From: Phoma sp. XZ068
Taxonomy: Eukaryota; Ascomycota; Dothideomycetes; Pleosporales; Didymellaceae
NCBI GenBank assembly: GCA_004835665.1
Contig: RBKR01000001.1
Coordinates: 3,038,001 to 3,102,000, forward strand
Reading direction: 5' to 3'
DNA: 64,000 bases
In this document: positions 11,701 through 24,200 of the stretch, in pieces
Position numbering within the stretch: position 1 is the first letter of the stretch
Layout: every line of letters starts with the position of its first letter
The notes under the pieces: model-generated
The model's input: only the letters and a program-made list of their open reading frames with translations
What the model was told of the DNA's origin: nothing
Databases searched by the model: none
Translations under genes and position numbers: made by a program

Positions 11701-13234
11701 GAGCAGTTTCAGCCATACCCTTTCAAGGACTCGGACTACTTCGTCCCAATCTTGCGCGATCCGAACTCGAAGGCAGCTAAGAAATTGCCAAAGTCGGTCA
11801 GGACAAGTCCGGAGGAGCTTATGTGGGCTTGTCGGATCGCTATGCGATGCCAGCAGGAATATGCTTCCAGCCAAGGAGCTATGGAGGCTGATTTCTTCCG
11901 TCACATCGACCGAGAGAAGAGCAAGGGTATGTGGACATGATCACGTCCTTGAATTGTGCTAACGAAAACAGTCTTCAAGCAGAGTTTCCATCTCGGAGAT
12001 GCAGAGCCTGGTTCTCTCTCGCGTTACGTGGAGCACAAGTACATGGTCGATGCAATGGACGAGTTCGTCATGACCCGCTCCATCAACCCCGAACCCTTTG
12101 AGCTCTGCAGGACCATGCACATGTCAAATCATTTCCGCGAAGAGCGGCGTATCGTCGACGACGCATTCAGGGCATACGCAGCTATTGCAGTCTTCTTCGA
12201 AGGCGATGCGTTCCTCGCTTCTGAACAAGGCGAACCGTGGAGAGAAACCAAACTACTGAACCAGGAGGAGCGAGCAAAGCACGTCCCTGACCGACGAACA
12301 TACATGAGTAACAAGACGATGCCACAAGAGTTCTGGAAGGAATGGGACGATCTTCTGAAGAAGAACGACAGAACCACTGCCGATGATATCAATGACATCT
12401 ACCCAATGGAGTGGCGCAAAGCCCTACGCCGCATCATCATCAAGCGTAAGCCCTCTTCCTTATCTCCTACCTCTTAAACAGATTAGGCGCCGCAGTGGGT
12501 CGCACTACACTGATGACCAATCTGTTGAACGAGCTAGAAAAAAATGCCCTACCCGGCTTCTAGCCTACCCGCAGCGCAGCGCCAGCCATGCATGAACCGA
12601 TGCCGCTAACACGACGGCAGTATTCAAGGCAGGCATCATCTGCAGCTCCTACCGCGGCGCAGCAGCAGGCATCGCGACTGCGGGCGCCGAGCCCGGTCGC
12701 GGACTCGACCTGTACATTGACTACCGGGTGGGCATTTCGCCTCCGAAAACCGTCAGCCACCTGCGCGACCCCACGCCGCTGGACCGCGACTTTATCATCA
12801 AGAGCGTGAAGACGTTCAAGGAGAAGTACGCCTCGGCCAAGTTCTCGGTGCTCAGGCTGTGGTCTAGTCCGCACTTCTACCCGCTTATGCTGGGTCTTGA
12901 CAAACGGCCTCAGTGCTCGTTCATCGACGACCGTGGGCGCTGCTGGGAGTTCAAGTTTATCCCCAAGGATATGCCGTACAGCGAGTGGAGTGTATCCCAC
13001 CAGCTGGATCTGCGGCTGCAGCCGTATGAGGACGTCTGGGGCAAGCAGGTTTTTATAGCGAAGGATCTGATTGTTGTGATGGGTAAGAATGAGAAGGAGT
13101 TGAGGCGGTTTAGTGAGGGTGTAACGTGGGCGGTTCAGACGAAGCCGTGGCGGCTGGAGGTGGATTTCTGGCGCAGCTTTGTTAATGTTGGGGTGGAGTT
13201 TTTGGAGGCGCTGGATCCGGCGTGGTTGAGTTAG
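8772..13234 (+). CDS. Large conserved fungal protein of unknown function, 1,382 aa
   Basis: Exons are join(8772..8889, 8984..11926, 11972..12445, 12621..13234); all junctions keep frame. The function is not known to me. The N-terminus has a Cys/His cluster (Cys5, Cys19, Cys31, His34, Cys38), followed by QCQALYRGYKRRNAEL, and may bind zinc. A long charged, Lys/Glu-rich helical part follows (to about 180), then a disordered acidic stretch, then a conserved core from YMYNYPSEKALTRGGW (about residue 536) through the Trp/Tyr-rich region with FFTLQRKIEEVL. An acidic linker lies at about 880-920. The C-terminal exon (FKAGIICSSYRGAA, IDDRGRCWEFKFIPKDMPYSEW) is also well ordered. Intron 3 is unusually long (175 nt). 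No signal peptide or membrane segment. It is probably cytosolic or nuclear, which is inference. Confidence 0.85.
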
Positions 13235-14194
13235 GAAGGGAATAAGGTGAGACTTGGATAACACTGCCCATAACGAAATGAATGTTAGTTAGGTCTGGGT
13301 AACAAAGCAGCTTCGTTACCATACGTGTAGTCTATGTGTATCAAGATGTCAGTATGACCAGCATTCACATGTCACCCATGTTCAAACACATGCCAAAGCA
13401 CATGCAAATTCCCTATCACCATATCTGGTACATGTGACGTGGCTTGGCAGCGCGGAAGGCTGCGACCGCGATGAGCGGCGCCGTTGCAGATCGTTGCAGG
13501 GCCTCCGCGTGGCCAGACCGGGAAGCCAAATCGGGCATGCCAGGCCATGTGATGCGTCTAGTTGTATACAGCCGGGCCGATGAGTATCCCACGAAGACGA
13601 GGGCAACCAGGACAATGCCAGCAGATGGAGAATATCACAGGTGTGGTATGAGTTGGAAGCGCATGATAATGAATTGACGGGAGATGTGATTTATGGAGCG
13701 CGCTCGGTTCTGGAACGACGGGCAGGTGGACGCCCCACCGCGACTACTTAGCGAAGCTGCAAGCGGGATGGCGCGCAGACGTCGAGAGACGATTGCGGCG
13801 GCGACTTGAGCGAGCCCCTCCGTGGGAGAGAGCGGAAAGATTTTGCAGCTCCAGGCGATTCGACTGCCTGTACACTCTCGCTCTCGCGCGTGCCTGCTGC
13901 ATCGCCAAGCTCGCCCGCAGTCGCGCGACCATCGCCGTGTGCAGAGACTCGGCCCCTCCCCGCGACGGCCCTCGCACTCCGCATGCGTCACCCAGGTACG
14001 CCCGCCCGCCCCAGGATGCGCGCAGCGTGGGCTGCCGGCGCACGACGGGCGTGAGACAACTGACAGGCCGCGTCCAGGCGTCGCACAGCAGATTCCCCAT
14101 TCATCCCCCGTCACCTGAGGCGCGCGCCGGGTGCGGAATCGCCCGGACTGACGGTTCAGCGGTTCAGCGGCGCCCAGCTCCAGCTCGCACGTCC
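13235..14194. other. GC-rich intergenic region
   Basis: 960 bp between two plus-strand genes. The part from 13,700 to 14,190 is GC-rich with long chance ORFs in several frames on both strands. No domain or coding bias I could recognise singles one out. It probably holds the 3' UTR of the upstream gene and the promoter and leader of the downstream gene. Confidence 0.5.
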
Positions 14195-15857
14195 ATGCAC
14201 CTTCACGCGGGCCCGAGTCTGGCGGCCGAGGTCCCAGGCTGCGCGCAGGAGCAACTGGACCGGCTAGCGCGCAGCGTCGAGGCGCGGCGGCAGCAGCTCG
14301 AGGAGGACATCAACGCCTACATTGCGCGCAAGCAGGCCGAGCTGCGCGAGTATGAGCGCGAGGTACGAAGGGCGCATTCCACAGTCCACGCTTCCGGGGA
14401 GGTGTCGAACAGCGACTAACGCGGCCTAGCTTGTAGAGCAGCACCGTTCCATGGACCCTGCGGCTGCTTCAGGACGCTCCCGCGCGAGCGAGGCCATATC
14501 ACCGGCGCAGTCACAGGCGCAGTCACAGACACCGCAGTCAGAGCCACAGTTACAACCACACCCCCAAACAACCTCAACGCCCGACGAGAAGAAGAAGAAG
14601 CAGTCCAAGCACGGCCGCGTGCACAAGCGCGAGAAGGAGCTGTATGGCCTAGTCACGCCCGTGTTCCTGCCGCTGCTCGACGCCCACGAGTCGCCGCCGA
14701 AGAAGAAGACGGTCGACAAGACGGCCGAGAAGACGGTCGAGAAGACGGCCGCAAAGCAGCACCCCGCCGACACGTCCACCTCCAGCACCCCCGACGCCGA
14801 CCACCCGCCCGCGAGCGATGCGGGCAGCGAGCGCCGCGCTCAGCACGAGACGAACAGCCCCGGCGCCATGTCCGCGGAGACGCCCGTCAAGGAGCGCTCG
14901 GCCTCGGAGCCCGTCAAGAAGACGCGCCGCTCCTCGATCAAGAAGAAGTCGGCCCTCCGCCACAGCAGCGCCCCGCGCAACCGCAAGCGCGTCAGCCTCG
15001 TCATCGACGACCAGGTCGTCCTCCCCTCGGACATGATCCAGGAGCCCGCCCTCACCTCGCCCAGCAGCGAAACCACCTCGGCCACCAACTCGACCGCCTC
15101 GCTCGACGAAATGATCGACCCGCGCCTCACCTCCGACGGCCCCGTCTACATCGAGCATCATGATGCTGTGCACCACAGCCTGCCCCTCACCATGACGCAG
15201 CCGAAGCCGTCGCCCAAGACATCCCCAGTCAAGACGTCCCCTGTCAAGACGTCACCAACACCCGTCCTCGCCCAACCCGTCCTCTCCCCACCCACATCCC
15301 CCGCCCTACGCTCCCCCACCACCGCCTACGCGCCCCCCTCCTACGCAACACGCTCCTTCCTCGACCCCCCACCCGACCGCATGCACATCGAAGACATACC
15401 CCCGACAGCCGGTCCGGACCCAATATACCCAGACGACGGCGACTCGGAACTCACCGCCGCCGCCGCAGCCGACCCCTCCTTCGCAGACGAAAACAACTTC
15501 TCCACCTACGTCGGCGGCATTTCTGGCTCCGGCGTCGACGACGTAAATCAAGTCGGCTCCGTGGGGTATCCGAGTAGTATCGGCGCGAGCTACCTCGAGA
15601 GCTATATGCAAGGTAGACCGCTGAGCGTGCGCATGGCGGCTGCGGAGCGGGAGGGTGATACGGGGGAAGTGGGGAGATTGAGGGGGTTGGAGGAACGGCG
15701 GAGGGCGAGAGAAAAGGAGGAGAGGGAACAAGAAAGGATTGAGGAGGATGTGGATGTTGATTGGGATGGTGGTGGTGCTGCAGGGACGAAGACTGGCGGG
15801 AAGAGGGAAGAGGAGGATGAGGATGGCGATTTCATGGGGAGTATGGATGATTTTTGA
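14195..15857 (+). CDS. Low-complexity protein with N-terminal coiled coil, ~531 aa
   Basis: Exons are join(14195..14362, 14430..15857). The 67-nt intron joins the helix EQLDRLARSVEARRQQLEED...LREYERE to LVEQHRSMDP. I do not recognise a named family, although the N-terminal helix and HGRVHKREKELYGLVTPVFLPLL look conserved-type. The middle is Lys/Thr-rich with short repeats (TVDKTAEKTVEKTA) and a Ser/Pro segment with tandem KTSPVKTSP. Basic patches (RRSSIKKKSALRH, PRNRKRVSL) could be nuclear localisation signals. The C-terminus is acidic and Glu/Arg-rich and ends FMGSMDDF. The first ATG is uncertain because the frame is open upstream to about 13,793. Confidence 0.72.
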
Positions 15858-15940
15858 TGGCATCTAGGAGACGTATGAGATGTGTTGTTTGGATATCACG
15901 GATTTTGAGTACGTGTGTGCATTGTAGTATACGCACGCAC

Positions 15941-15965
15941 TGCACTGCACTGCACTGCACTGCAC
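15941..15965. repeat. (TGCAC)5 microsatellite
   Basis: Five perfect tandem copies of TGCAC directly downstream of the preceding gene, flanked by related ACGCACGC units. It lies in the 3' UTR or just past it. Confidence 0.95.
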
Positions 15966-16712
15966 GCACGCGGCGTTACTGGCGTTGGGCGACGTTCAAT
16001 AGACGTGTTGTACTATTGTTGACTGCATGGCTTGGATTGTATGGGATTGTATATAGTAGCTACTTGTATATGGGCGGTGTACTGAGCGCTTCGAATCAAT
16101 GTTCATGCATACATTTGCCTATCTATTCTGTTGTATACAACGCATCTTAATATAGAATATGTAGAAAGCGATATAAAATATGCAAAATACAAGATTCAAT
16201 AAGCAGGCATGCTCTGTAGCGTTTCTAACCATCCACGCAACACAATTATACAATAGAGAAAAAAATCAAAAAAAACTAAAAATTAAAAAGACCTGTAGAG
16301 GTATATGTTTTCAACAAACAAGTACACACATCCGCGCAGCGTATATGCAGTAGATAAAGGGGTCCTAACACCGCCCCTTTATATCTCACGCAGAATCAAT
16401 TAAGCAGTAAAAAGCGCTGAGAATCCTCTCGTCCAAGGACTTTGTTGAAGGTAGTAAATATACTACTTTTCCTTACTTAACCTTAAATCTGTATACCTTA
16501 GGGTAAAGCTACTTTTCTAGAGGTGTGCTTGGTTATATGCGGTGTCTTTGGGTAAGTAGATTGTCCTTGCAAGATAGAAGTGTTTGACCATCTCTAAAAT
16601 GCATTGGCTTGAATTATATAATTGTGGCGATGGCTAGGAAGGTTTTGGATTTTTAGATGGACTTTTGTGGAGCGGGGAGATGTTTGTAAGGGATAATATA
16701 CTATAATTACAA

Positions 16713-16731
16713 AGAGAGAGAGAGAGAGAGA
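16713..16731. repeat. (GA)n microsatellite
   Basis: About nine AG dinucleotides inside the AT-rich gap, followed by an A-run and a G-run (a purine-only tract of about 45 nt on this strand). Confidence 0.9.
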
Positions 16732-18229
16732 ACAAAAAAAAGAGGGGGGGAGGTTCAGTAGAGTAGAGGTTCTGTCCTTAGGTTTAGGGGAATGTTTTAC
16801 GTCCATAGAGTAGTGTAGTAGGTGTCTATGTCTCTTTTAATTGAGTACAGAGAGGGAATCATGTCTCTGAGCTTACGTCTGCGTCTGAGTACGTTAAGGA
16901 AAAGATTTTGTGCCTCCTACCTTGCCATGTTATATCTATCTAGAATAGAATGCTGTAGTATGTATTTTACAAAGAAGTTTGTTTCTTTCAAGTAGTACCT
17001 GAAGCAGGGGCCAGCATATCTACCCTCTTTGGAGCAACGAGCCACAGCACTTGCAATATTATAATAGCTTCTGATAAAGCACGAGCACAAGAATTACATG
17101 TTCGTAATCCTGCTTCTTTGTGCTTTTTGTAAGCAGCGTGTGGTGCAGTAGCTAAGTGTTAGACATATATTTGTTTTAGTCTGCTGAAACCTACTAGTTA
17201 AAAGAAACGGGCTTCGTAGATGTGCAGAGTCGCGTGCGCTGTTGAAAGATGAAGCGTGCGCCAGGGCATGCCTAATTACTGACCCGTGAGATGCATTTTT
17301 TTGGCGCGTCTTCAGCGTGTTTTCAGGATATGCATGTAAGAAATTAAAACTAATTGCAGTCTCGTGGAATGCAAGGTTAAACGCAGTGTGGAGAGACTGT
17401 GGCTGGTGTGCTACGTGGCGTTGACAGGTGAACCACAATAAGACGAACCGCAAACTGTAAATTAACAGCATTGCTTTTAGCTGCTTCAGCCAAGGTCATG
17501 CTCGCCAGATGCTGTATTCAATTATAGCAAAGTTTTTATTATGCTTTAGTGCCATTGCTGTGCTGTCATCAGGAGGTCCGAGGCCCAGGAGTCAGTCCAG
17601 GAGGTCCCTGAGCGAGTGCAGGCATCCAGTCTGTTGTTGTTGTTGACGGCGGGGCTTGCCGTGGCTCATCGCGGCCGTCACCCGCCCAATCGCGTCGACA
17701 CTGCGCCGCTCGGCACTTGAGAGTGAGGGGCACGACGCGTGCGATGACAGCTCGACGTCGTCCTTGTTTATCGATAGTTCACAGGCAGGCCGTTGGACGA
17801 CCACGGTTGGCCAATTAGCAGGAAACAACGCGCCTTCACCCGTTGTCAGTGTTTGGGCCTAGCTGGCTGCACGGACGTCTTCTAATCTCGTTCCTGCACA
17901 ACACTCCCGCTTCGACCTGGCTGTGTGCATCCGCCCACCTTCTCTCGTCATTCTCTTCGCGCCCCCTCTTTCTTTTGTTCTTCCCCCGTGCACTTGTTAG
18001 GCGCTGGCGACGGCGATGCACCCGTGTAGCGCTCAACTGTGCCAGTAGCCGCTGCGTTCCTACCCTTCACGCGTCGAAACGTCAAGCAGCCCCCCTCGCT
18101 GGGCGCGCAATCCGGACCCGACAATCGCGTTGTCTGCAGCGTGGATCCCGACAGCCTGTCTGACAACCGTGTCGACAACCGTGTCTGACGGCCTTTGAAC
18201 CCCTTATACTTTTCTAATATCACCCCGGC

Positions 18230-18241
18230 ATGGAACAGTGA
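18230..18241 (+). promoter_or_regulatory. Minimal upstream ORF (Met-Glu-Gln-stop)
   Basis: ATG GAA CAG TGA lies 23 nt before the start codon of the 1,988-aa ApsA/Num1-like protein. Such a short uORF so close to the main start could lower or regulate initiation. That is inference; it assumes transcription starts upstream of 18230. Confidence 0.45.
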
Positions 18242-18264
18242 GCGCCGAGCCTGCGCAACACACC

Positions 18265-21200
18265 ATGGCGACAACCGCGAATCCACCGCCAGGCGCGCTG
18301 GTGGTGGACGACTACAGCACCCTGGACCCGTTTACCACGCACGACGGCCACAGGCAGCGATACTCGGCCTTCGACAACTCGCAGTTCTCCCTCTACCTCA
18401 ACGGCTCCCCGGTCCAAGCCAAGCGGGCCCTGGAGGCGCATCTTGCAGAGACCACCCGCCGCCTGCAGGAGACGTCACACCTCGGCAATGCGCTCGTCCA
18501 GCAGCGCAAGGAGCTGGAGGAGCGCCTAAAGGAGGTGGAGGGGCAGCAGGCAGACAACGACATTGGGCCAGAGTTGCGCTCGCGCCTGGCCGAGCTCGAG
18601 AAGGAGTTCAACGAAGTTGGACGGGAAACGGCTCGCGCTTTCCTGCCCAAGTCCCGCGTCCCGAGCGGCGAGTCAGATCCTAATGGCGGCTCCGTCTATG
18701 CCAGCGAGGCCATGCATTCGCCGACTAAAGTCAGCGTCCCGTCTCGCAAGCAGAGGAACCAGCAGCCGAACCGGATCCAGGATATCCATCTGGCTACTGA
18801 GATTTCGACTTCCCTGCTGTCGCAACTCAAAGAGCTGCAGGCTGTTTTGTTGGAGAAAGATGAAGCGCTGAAAGCCGCCGACCTGGACAGGTCGAACTTG
18901 GAGATCGAGGTGGAGGGCCTCTCGCAGCGTCTGCGGACGCTGGACGAGAGCGACTCGCGTTTGAAGGATGTCAATTGGAGTCTGGAAACGCAAGTGCGCG
19001 AGTTCGAGGCCCAATCGAAGTCGGCCGCTGACAAGGAGAACCGTCTCACCCATACTTTGAACCAGGCTAAATCTGAGAAGTCGAGCTTGGAGCGAGAGTT
19101 CGAGGAGCTCAAGGGCATGTACGCAAAGCTCAACGATGACCACATCAACAAGATCAAGCAGCACGAGACGGAGCTATCTGGTCTGCGACGACACGTGACC
19201 ATGGGAGAGTCGGAGAGGAATGCCCTCCAGCGCAAAGTGGAGGATTTGTCCACGCAGAACCAGGAGCTTGCAAAGGCCGTAGCCTATCGAATGAGAGGCG
19301 ACGAGCACAACTCGCCTGAGGAAGGATCTCCAGATGAAAGCTTCCACGAAGGCGAAAGTCTGACCCCTGAGCACTCTCCACCACCGTCCCCCAGCAAGGC
19401 AACCCCTCGCCACGGCCAGCTCGAATCAGAGACTCTCAAGCACTCGCTCCAGCACGCCCATCGCATGATTCAGCAGCTCAAGAACAACATCCATCGTGAG
19501 AAGACCGAGAAGATCGAACTGAAGCGCATGCTTCAGGACGCTCGCGATGAGATTGAGGTTAGCCGTAATGAGTCCAAGGGCCCAGGAAGTGCAAGCAAGC
19601 GCAAGAAGGCCGACAAGGATGTGTTTAAGAAACCCGCCCGTCCCGACCGTCTCGGAGCCCTGAGGCAAGGCAAGCAAGAAGTCGTCATGGAACTTGATGA
19701 CGATGAATGGGAGGAGCAGGACATCGTTCCTTCGCCCAGCAAGCCTCAAAGGCCCCATCACTCGGTTCCTGGCGCCTTCCACAGCGGTTACACCTCCATG
19801 GCTGACACCAGCGCTAATGAAGGGTTCGAGACTGCTAATGAGGTTTCTGATGCTGACTTTGAAACTGCGAACGATGACGGTACAACTACGGAGACGGATG
19901 CTTTCCAGACTGGTGCAGAGACTCTAGATGGTGACAGCAGCGACGATTTGACCGAGACCGAGATGGGATCCACCCAAGGAACCATTCGGAATAGGTCGCC
20001 CATCGTGAGACGCAGTCAGAGCGGTCAAGGATATCGGGACGTGTATGAGAGTACAGCCTCGAACTCTGACTACGACTCTGAGAGGGATACGCGAACACCA
20101 GGCAGCCAGGGCCGCAACTCGTCGTTTAGGTTCTTGCGACCGACCAGCTCTCGCAGGTCTGTTGCGACACCCAGGGGAAGCCTCCAGGATATCTTCCATC
20201 ATGGTACACCACCTATGGCAAGGGACTCTCCAGCCAGCAACAGCAATCACAGCACCCCGGCCCAAGGCAGGAGTCTGTTCGCTGAGCTGGATGGTCTGAG
20301 TGGAGCTGAAGACACAGACAGTGCTGCCGAGGGCACACCGGGTCAATCGAGCGTCTTGTCTCCTGAGTCTTCCCCCGAGAAGGGCGTTCTCGGAAGGTCG
20401 CCTCTGCAGCGAACCATACCTATGGTGGCTATGGTGGACTGTAGCACAATGACCGAGCCGGACGTGCCACAGCGTGTGAGCGTATCGTCCATCCACAACA
20501 TCCACGATGTTCGACCACAGGCTCCTCAGCCAGCTGAGCTGCACCTTTCGTCTTTGGTTAGCCAAGGTACCGACCCGCAAGCGCCACTCCCGCAGCCACT
20601 TCAGCTCTCCGCGCACGCTTCTCACCACACAGAGCCGAAGCTTGTGTTACCTCCGTCGCTCAACATCTCCACTGTCTCTGGACATGCCTCTGATCCCAGA
20701 GCACCTGCCATTGTGCCTCTGGCGATCTCGTCCCTGTCCGCCCACGATACGTCACCACGGATCCCCACAGCACCGTCCCTGGGCATCTCCACCATGGAGA
20801 CTCACCACAGCCAACACACCGCACCTCAGTCTCCACCTGCGCCAGTGTTCAACTTCTCTTCTGTCGCAGGCCATGCCACGTCTCCACGTGCTGCTCCTGT
20901 ACCCGCCTTAGGCGTTTCTTCGGTCTCTGGCCACACCACGGAACCTCGTTCTGCCCCTGCGCCAGTCTTCAACCTCTCCTCAGTCTCTGGCCATGAGACT
21001 GAGCCAAGGGCTGTGCCCGCTCCTTCGTTCAACATGTCGAGTGTCTCTGGCCACATGACGGAGCCTAGAGATGTTTCAGCACCGACCTTTGGTATGTCAG
21101 AGGTCTCTGGACATGCCAGCGAGCCGAGAGACGCTCCTCGCCAGGCCTTCAACATGTCCTCTGTCACTGGACATGCAAGTGAGCCCCGGGATGCTCCACG

Positions 21201-24200
21201 TCAAGTATTCGACATGTCTTCAGTGTCAGGTCATGCTACCGAGCCTCAGCATGCGCAACCAAGTCCTTTGAACTTGTCGGACTTCTCCTCGCACAGCACT
21301 GCGCCTGTTGAGCCTACCGCCGAGAGGGCTGTACCAGCTTTTGGCATGTCGTCCATGTCACACCAGAGCACTGAACCTGCTGAGGGTCACGACCATGGAC
21401 TTGGTCTCAAGGCGTTGGCCCCGACGGCGTTGGTCGCATCGGGTATAGTTGCATCGCAGATGACTGAGCCAAAGGACGGATCAGGGTCCGCTGCACCCCA
21501 CCAAGGTGCCTCAACTCTCAACGACCGTGGAATCGACGAGAAGGAATTGGTGCGACAAGCTCCATTGGGACTGTCTACTTTCTCAGCGCACTCGACTGAG
21601 CCGGCTGACGTACCGCGCGCGCCATTGTCCACGTTCTCGACATTGTCTTCACAGGCAACAGAGCCCTATCAGCCGAAGCAGACTCCCCATCAATTCTCTT
21701 TGCACTCCGCGCAGACGACAGAGCCACTCGCGCCGAAGCCCGCAACTCATCAATTGTCGCTGCATTCATCTCAAGCAACAGAGCCCGTCTTGCCCAAACT
21801 TGCGGTCCACGGATTTTCGACGCCCTCTTCTCAGACAACAGAGCCATTTGCGCCCAAGCCTATTGCCCACCAGCTTTCTGTGCATTCTGCTCAGACTACA
21901 GAACCTGTTACTCCCCGACAGCAGTCCTTGCAGTTGTCAACTTTTGCCTCGAAGGCTACTGAGCCTGTGGTGCCTAAGCCACAGGCACTGCAGGTGTCGA
22001 CGTTCGCTTCCAAGGCCACGGTACCTCTCATCCCTAAGCCGCAATCGTTGCAGCTTTCGTGGTTTGCCTCTGAGGCTACTGAGCCAGCAGCACCGAAGCC
22101 AGCAGCCTCCGGACTGTCGTCCATGTCTTACCAAGCGTCCGAACCCCTCGAGGCACCGAAGGCGGCACGTCCAGTCATCTCGGGCTTATCTTCTCAAACT
22201 ACCGAGCCCGTGCAGCCAAGGGCAGCACCTGCGAACTTCTCAATGTTCTCTTCGCAGACTACCGAGCCGTTGGAGCCACGGAAGCAGGTTCCTGAGGTGT
22301 CCCTTGTAACAGCTCAGCACACCGAGCCTTTCCATCCTGCTGTAACTTCATCCAGCTTTTCGGATGTGAAGACATTGCAAAGCCGTGAGCCCGAGTCCCC
22401 TACGGTGCCTGCTCATCTTCCCACCCCTAGCAGACCATCCACCTCCAATCGTGTTTCTGCTCCCGAGTTGTCGTTCTCATCTCTCGTCACTCAGCATACA
22501 GCGCCGGAAATACCTTCCAGGCCTGTCACTGCGCATCGAACTGGACCTGCACCTTTAGTCCTTGGTTCGTCGCAGTCAACAACCCAGGACAAGCATGTGG
22601 AGTCGGACCGACCTTCACGTACCGATGGTGGTACCCAGACGATGGTATCGGCAGAGCAAATTGACAAGCTGTTACTTGCTCGCAGCAGCAGCAGCAGACA
22701 CTCTGGTACCATTGCCAACGCTGGGATTGAGAAGTCACTGTCTCCACCCCCCTCGCCCAGCAGGAGACACTCGAACGAGCGCATTCCTCGACGCCCTGGC
22801 AGCTCTGGCAGCGTGCGCTCCCGCGCCGCCTCCCCGCCGCCTCTGCCTCCCGATCACAAGCAAGTCATTGCTGCGGCGGCTCTCAAGCAGCCTCTCGTAC
22901 CCACGCCATCTGGAAACATGGGCCCGCCTGTTATGCCGGCTTCAGCTTACAAGAAGCCTTCCACGCCTTCACTCAGGACTGGTGCTGCAACGCTGACACC
23001 CAAGACTGGTGGCACTACACCACGTGCGCGCCGTCGGTCCACCAACCGCAGCGATGCTCGTAGTGGAGCCTCATCGCCCATCAGTCGACGCTCTTCAATC
23101 TCCTCCTTCACGTCTGAGGTCGACCAACGCTTTAATATTGCAGGTGGACCATCATTCGCTCCGCCAGGTCTCCCGCCAGGTGCCACTGATCCTCGCATGA
23201 TCCAAGCCATCACTCAGACAATGATTGGTGAGTATCTGTGGAAGTACACCCGCAAGACCATGGGAGGTGGTATGTCTGACACTCGTCACCGCCGATTCTT
23301 CTGGATCCATCCCTACACAAGGACATTGTACTGGAGCGATAGGGATCCTCAGACAGCAGGAAAGACAGAACTCAAGGCGAAGAGCGTGGCGATTGAGTCC
23401 GTTGAAGAGGTCGAAGACCTGAACCCGACGCCTCCTGGCCTCCACCAGAAGAGCTTGCTCGTCTCTACCCCTGGTCGCTCGATCAAGTTCACCGCGACTA
23501 CGGGTAAGCGTCACGAGACTTGGTACAATGCGCTCAACTACCTTTGCCAAAGGGTTGAAGAGGGCGCCGAGCAGCCTGAGCAGAAGCCCACCGCGTCTCC
23601 GGCCTTGAATGAGATTCAGGAAGAGTTCAATGCAGGGTACCGGAGCGCATCGCGAGCTACCGGTCGATCGAGGGCCTCTGTCATCAGCCGAAACACAAGT
23701 GCGAGCCGCGATGAGGTCCCTACACTCCGACAGCACCACGTCACACCTCAACGTGCAGCTTCCACCGAGCCTGGTCAGAGCGCATCTATGAGTGGTCGCT
23801 TCAGCAGTATGCTTCGACCAAACTCTGCTATGCGAAACTCCTTCTCAAGCCGCCGAAGCCGTATCAACGAGGATACATTCGACGAGCCAAGTCCCGCCAC
23901 CATGGATCTCAGCCGTGAAATCCACGACCATGTTGAGCGCGACATCGAGGGCATGGTCAATGTTCGGGCTTGCTGTGATGGCAAACACGACGTCGGCCAT
24001 CTGCACATGCATTCGATGAAGAGCCGACACAACAGTAACGGCACCATGAACAACCGGCCATCCTTCATCGGCTCGCTGACCTCACGATCGAGCTCACGCG
24101 CAGACACACGCGCCGAGTCGCGAACTGAGTCGCGCACCGAATCCAGGACCGAATCACGCACAGAAGCTCGCAACGATCGGATACGGCATCACACCGATAT

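Larger units (their letters stand above)
15858..18264. other. Long gene-free region with an AT-rich core
   Basis: 2.4 kb without a recognisable gene. It begins with a pentanucleotide microsatellite (15941-15965), then an AT-rich stretch from about 16,150 to 17,550 with homopurine/homopyrimidine and A-runs, a GA repeat (16713-16731), and no long ORFs. From about 17,580 the base composition returns to gene-like GC. The last 600 bp are pyrimidine-rich and fit the promoter and 5' leader of the ApsA/Num1-like gene. The AT-rich part could be a decayed, RIP-altered transposon remnant, but I see no recognisable element in it. Confidence 0.5.

Noticed and set aside
13635..14114. Overlapping ORFs on both strands in the GC-rich gap
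   Set aside because: All frames are open because of base composition; none has a recognisable feature.
21506..22309. 267-codon ORF inside the repeat array
   Set aside because: Alternative frame of a tandem repeat; its Arg/Ser/Leu-rich protein is a by-product of the repeat unit.
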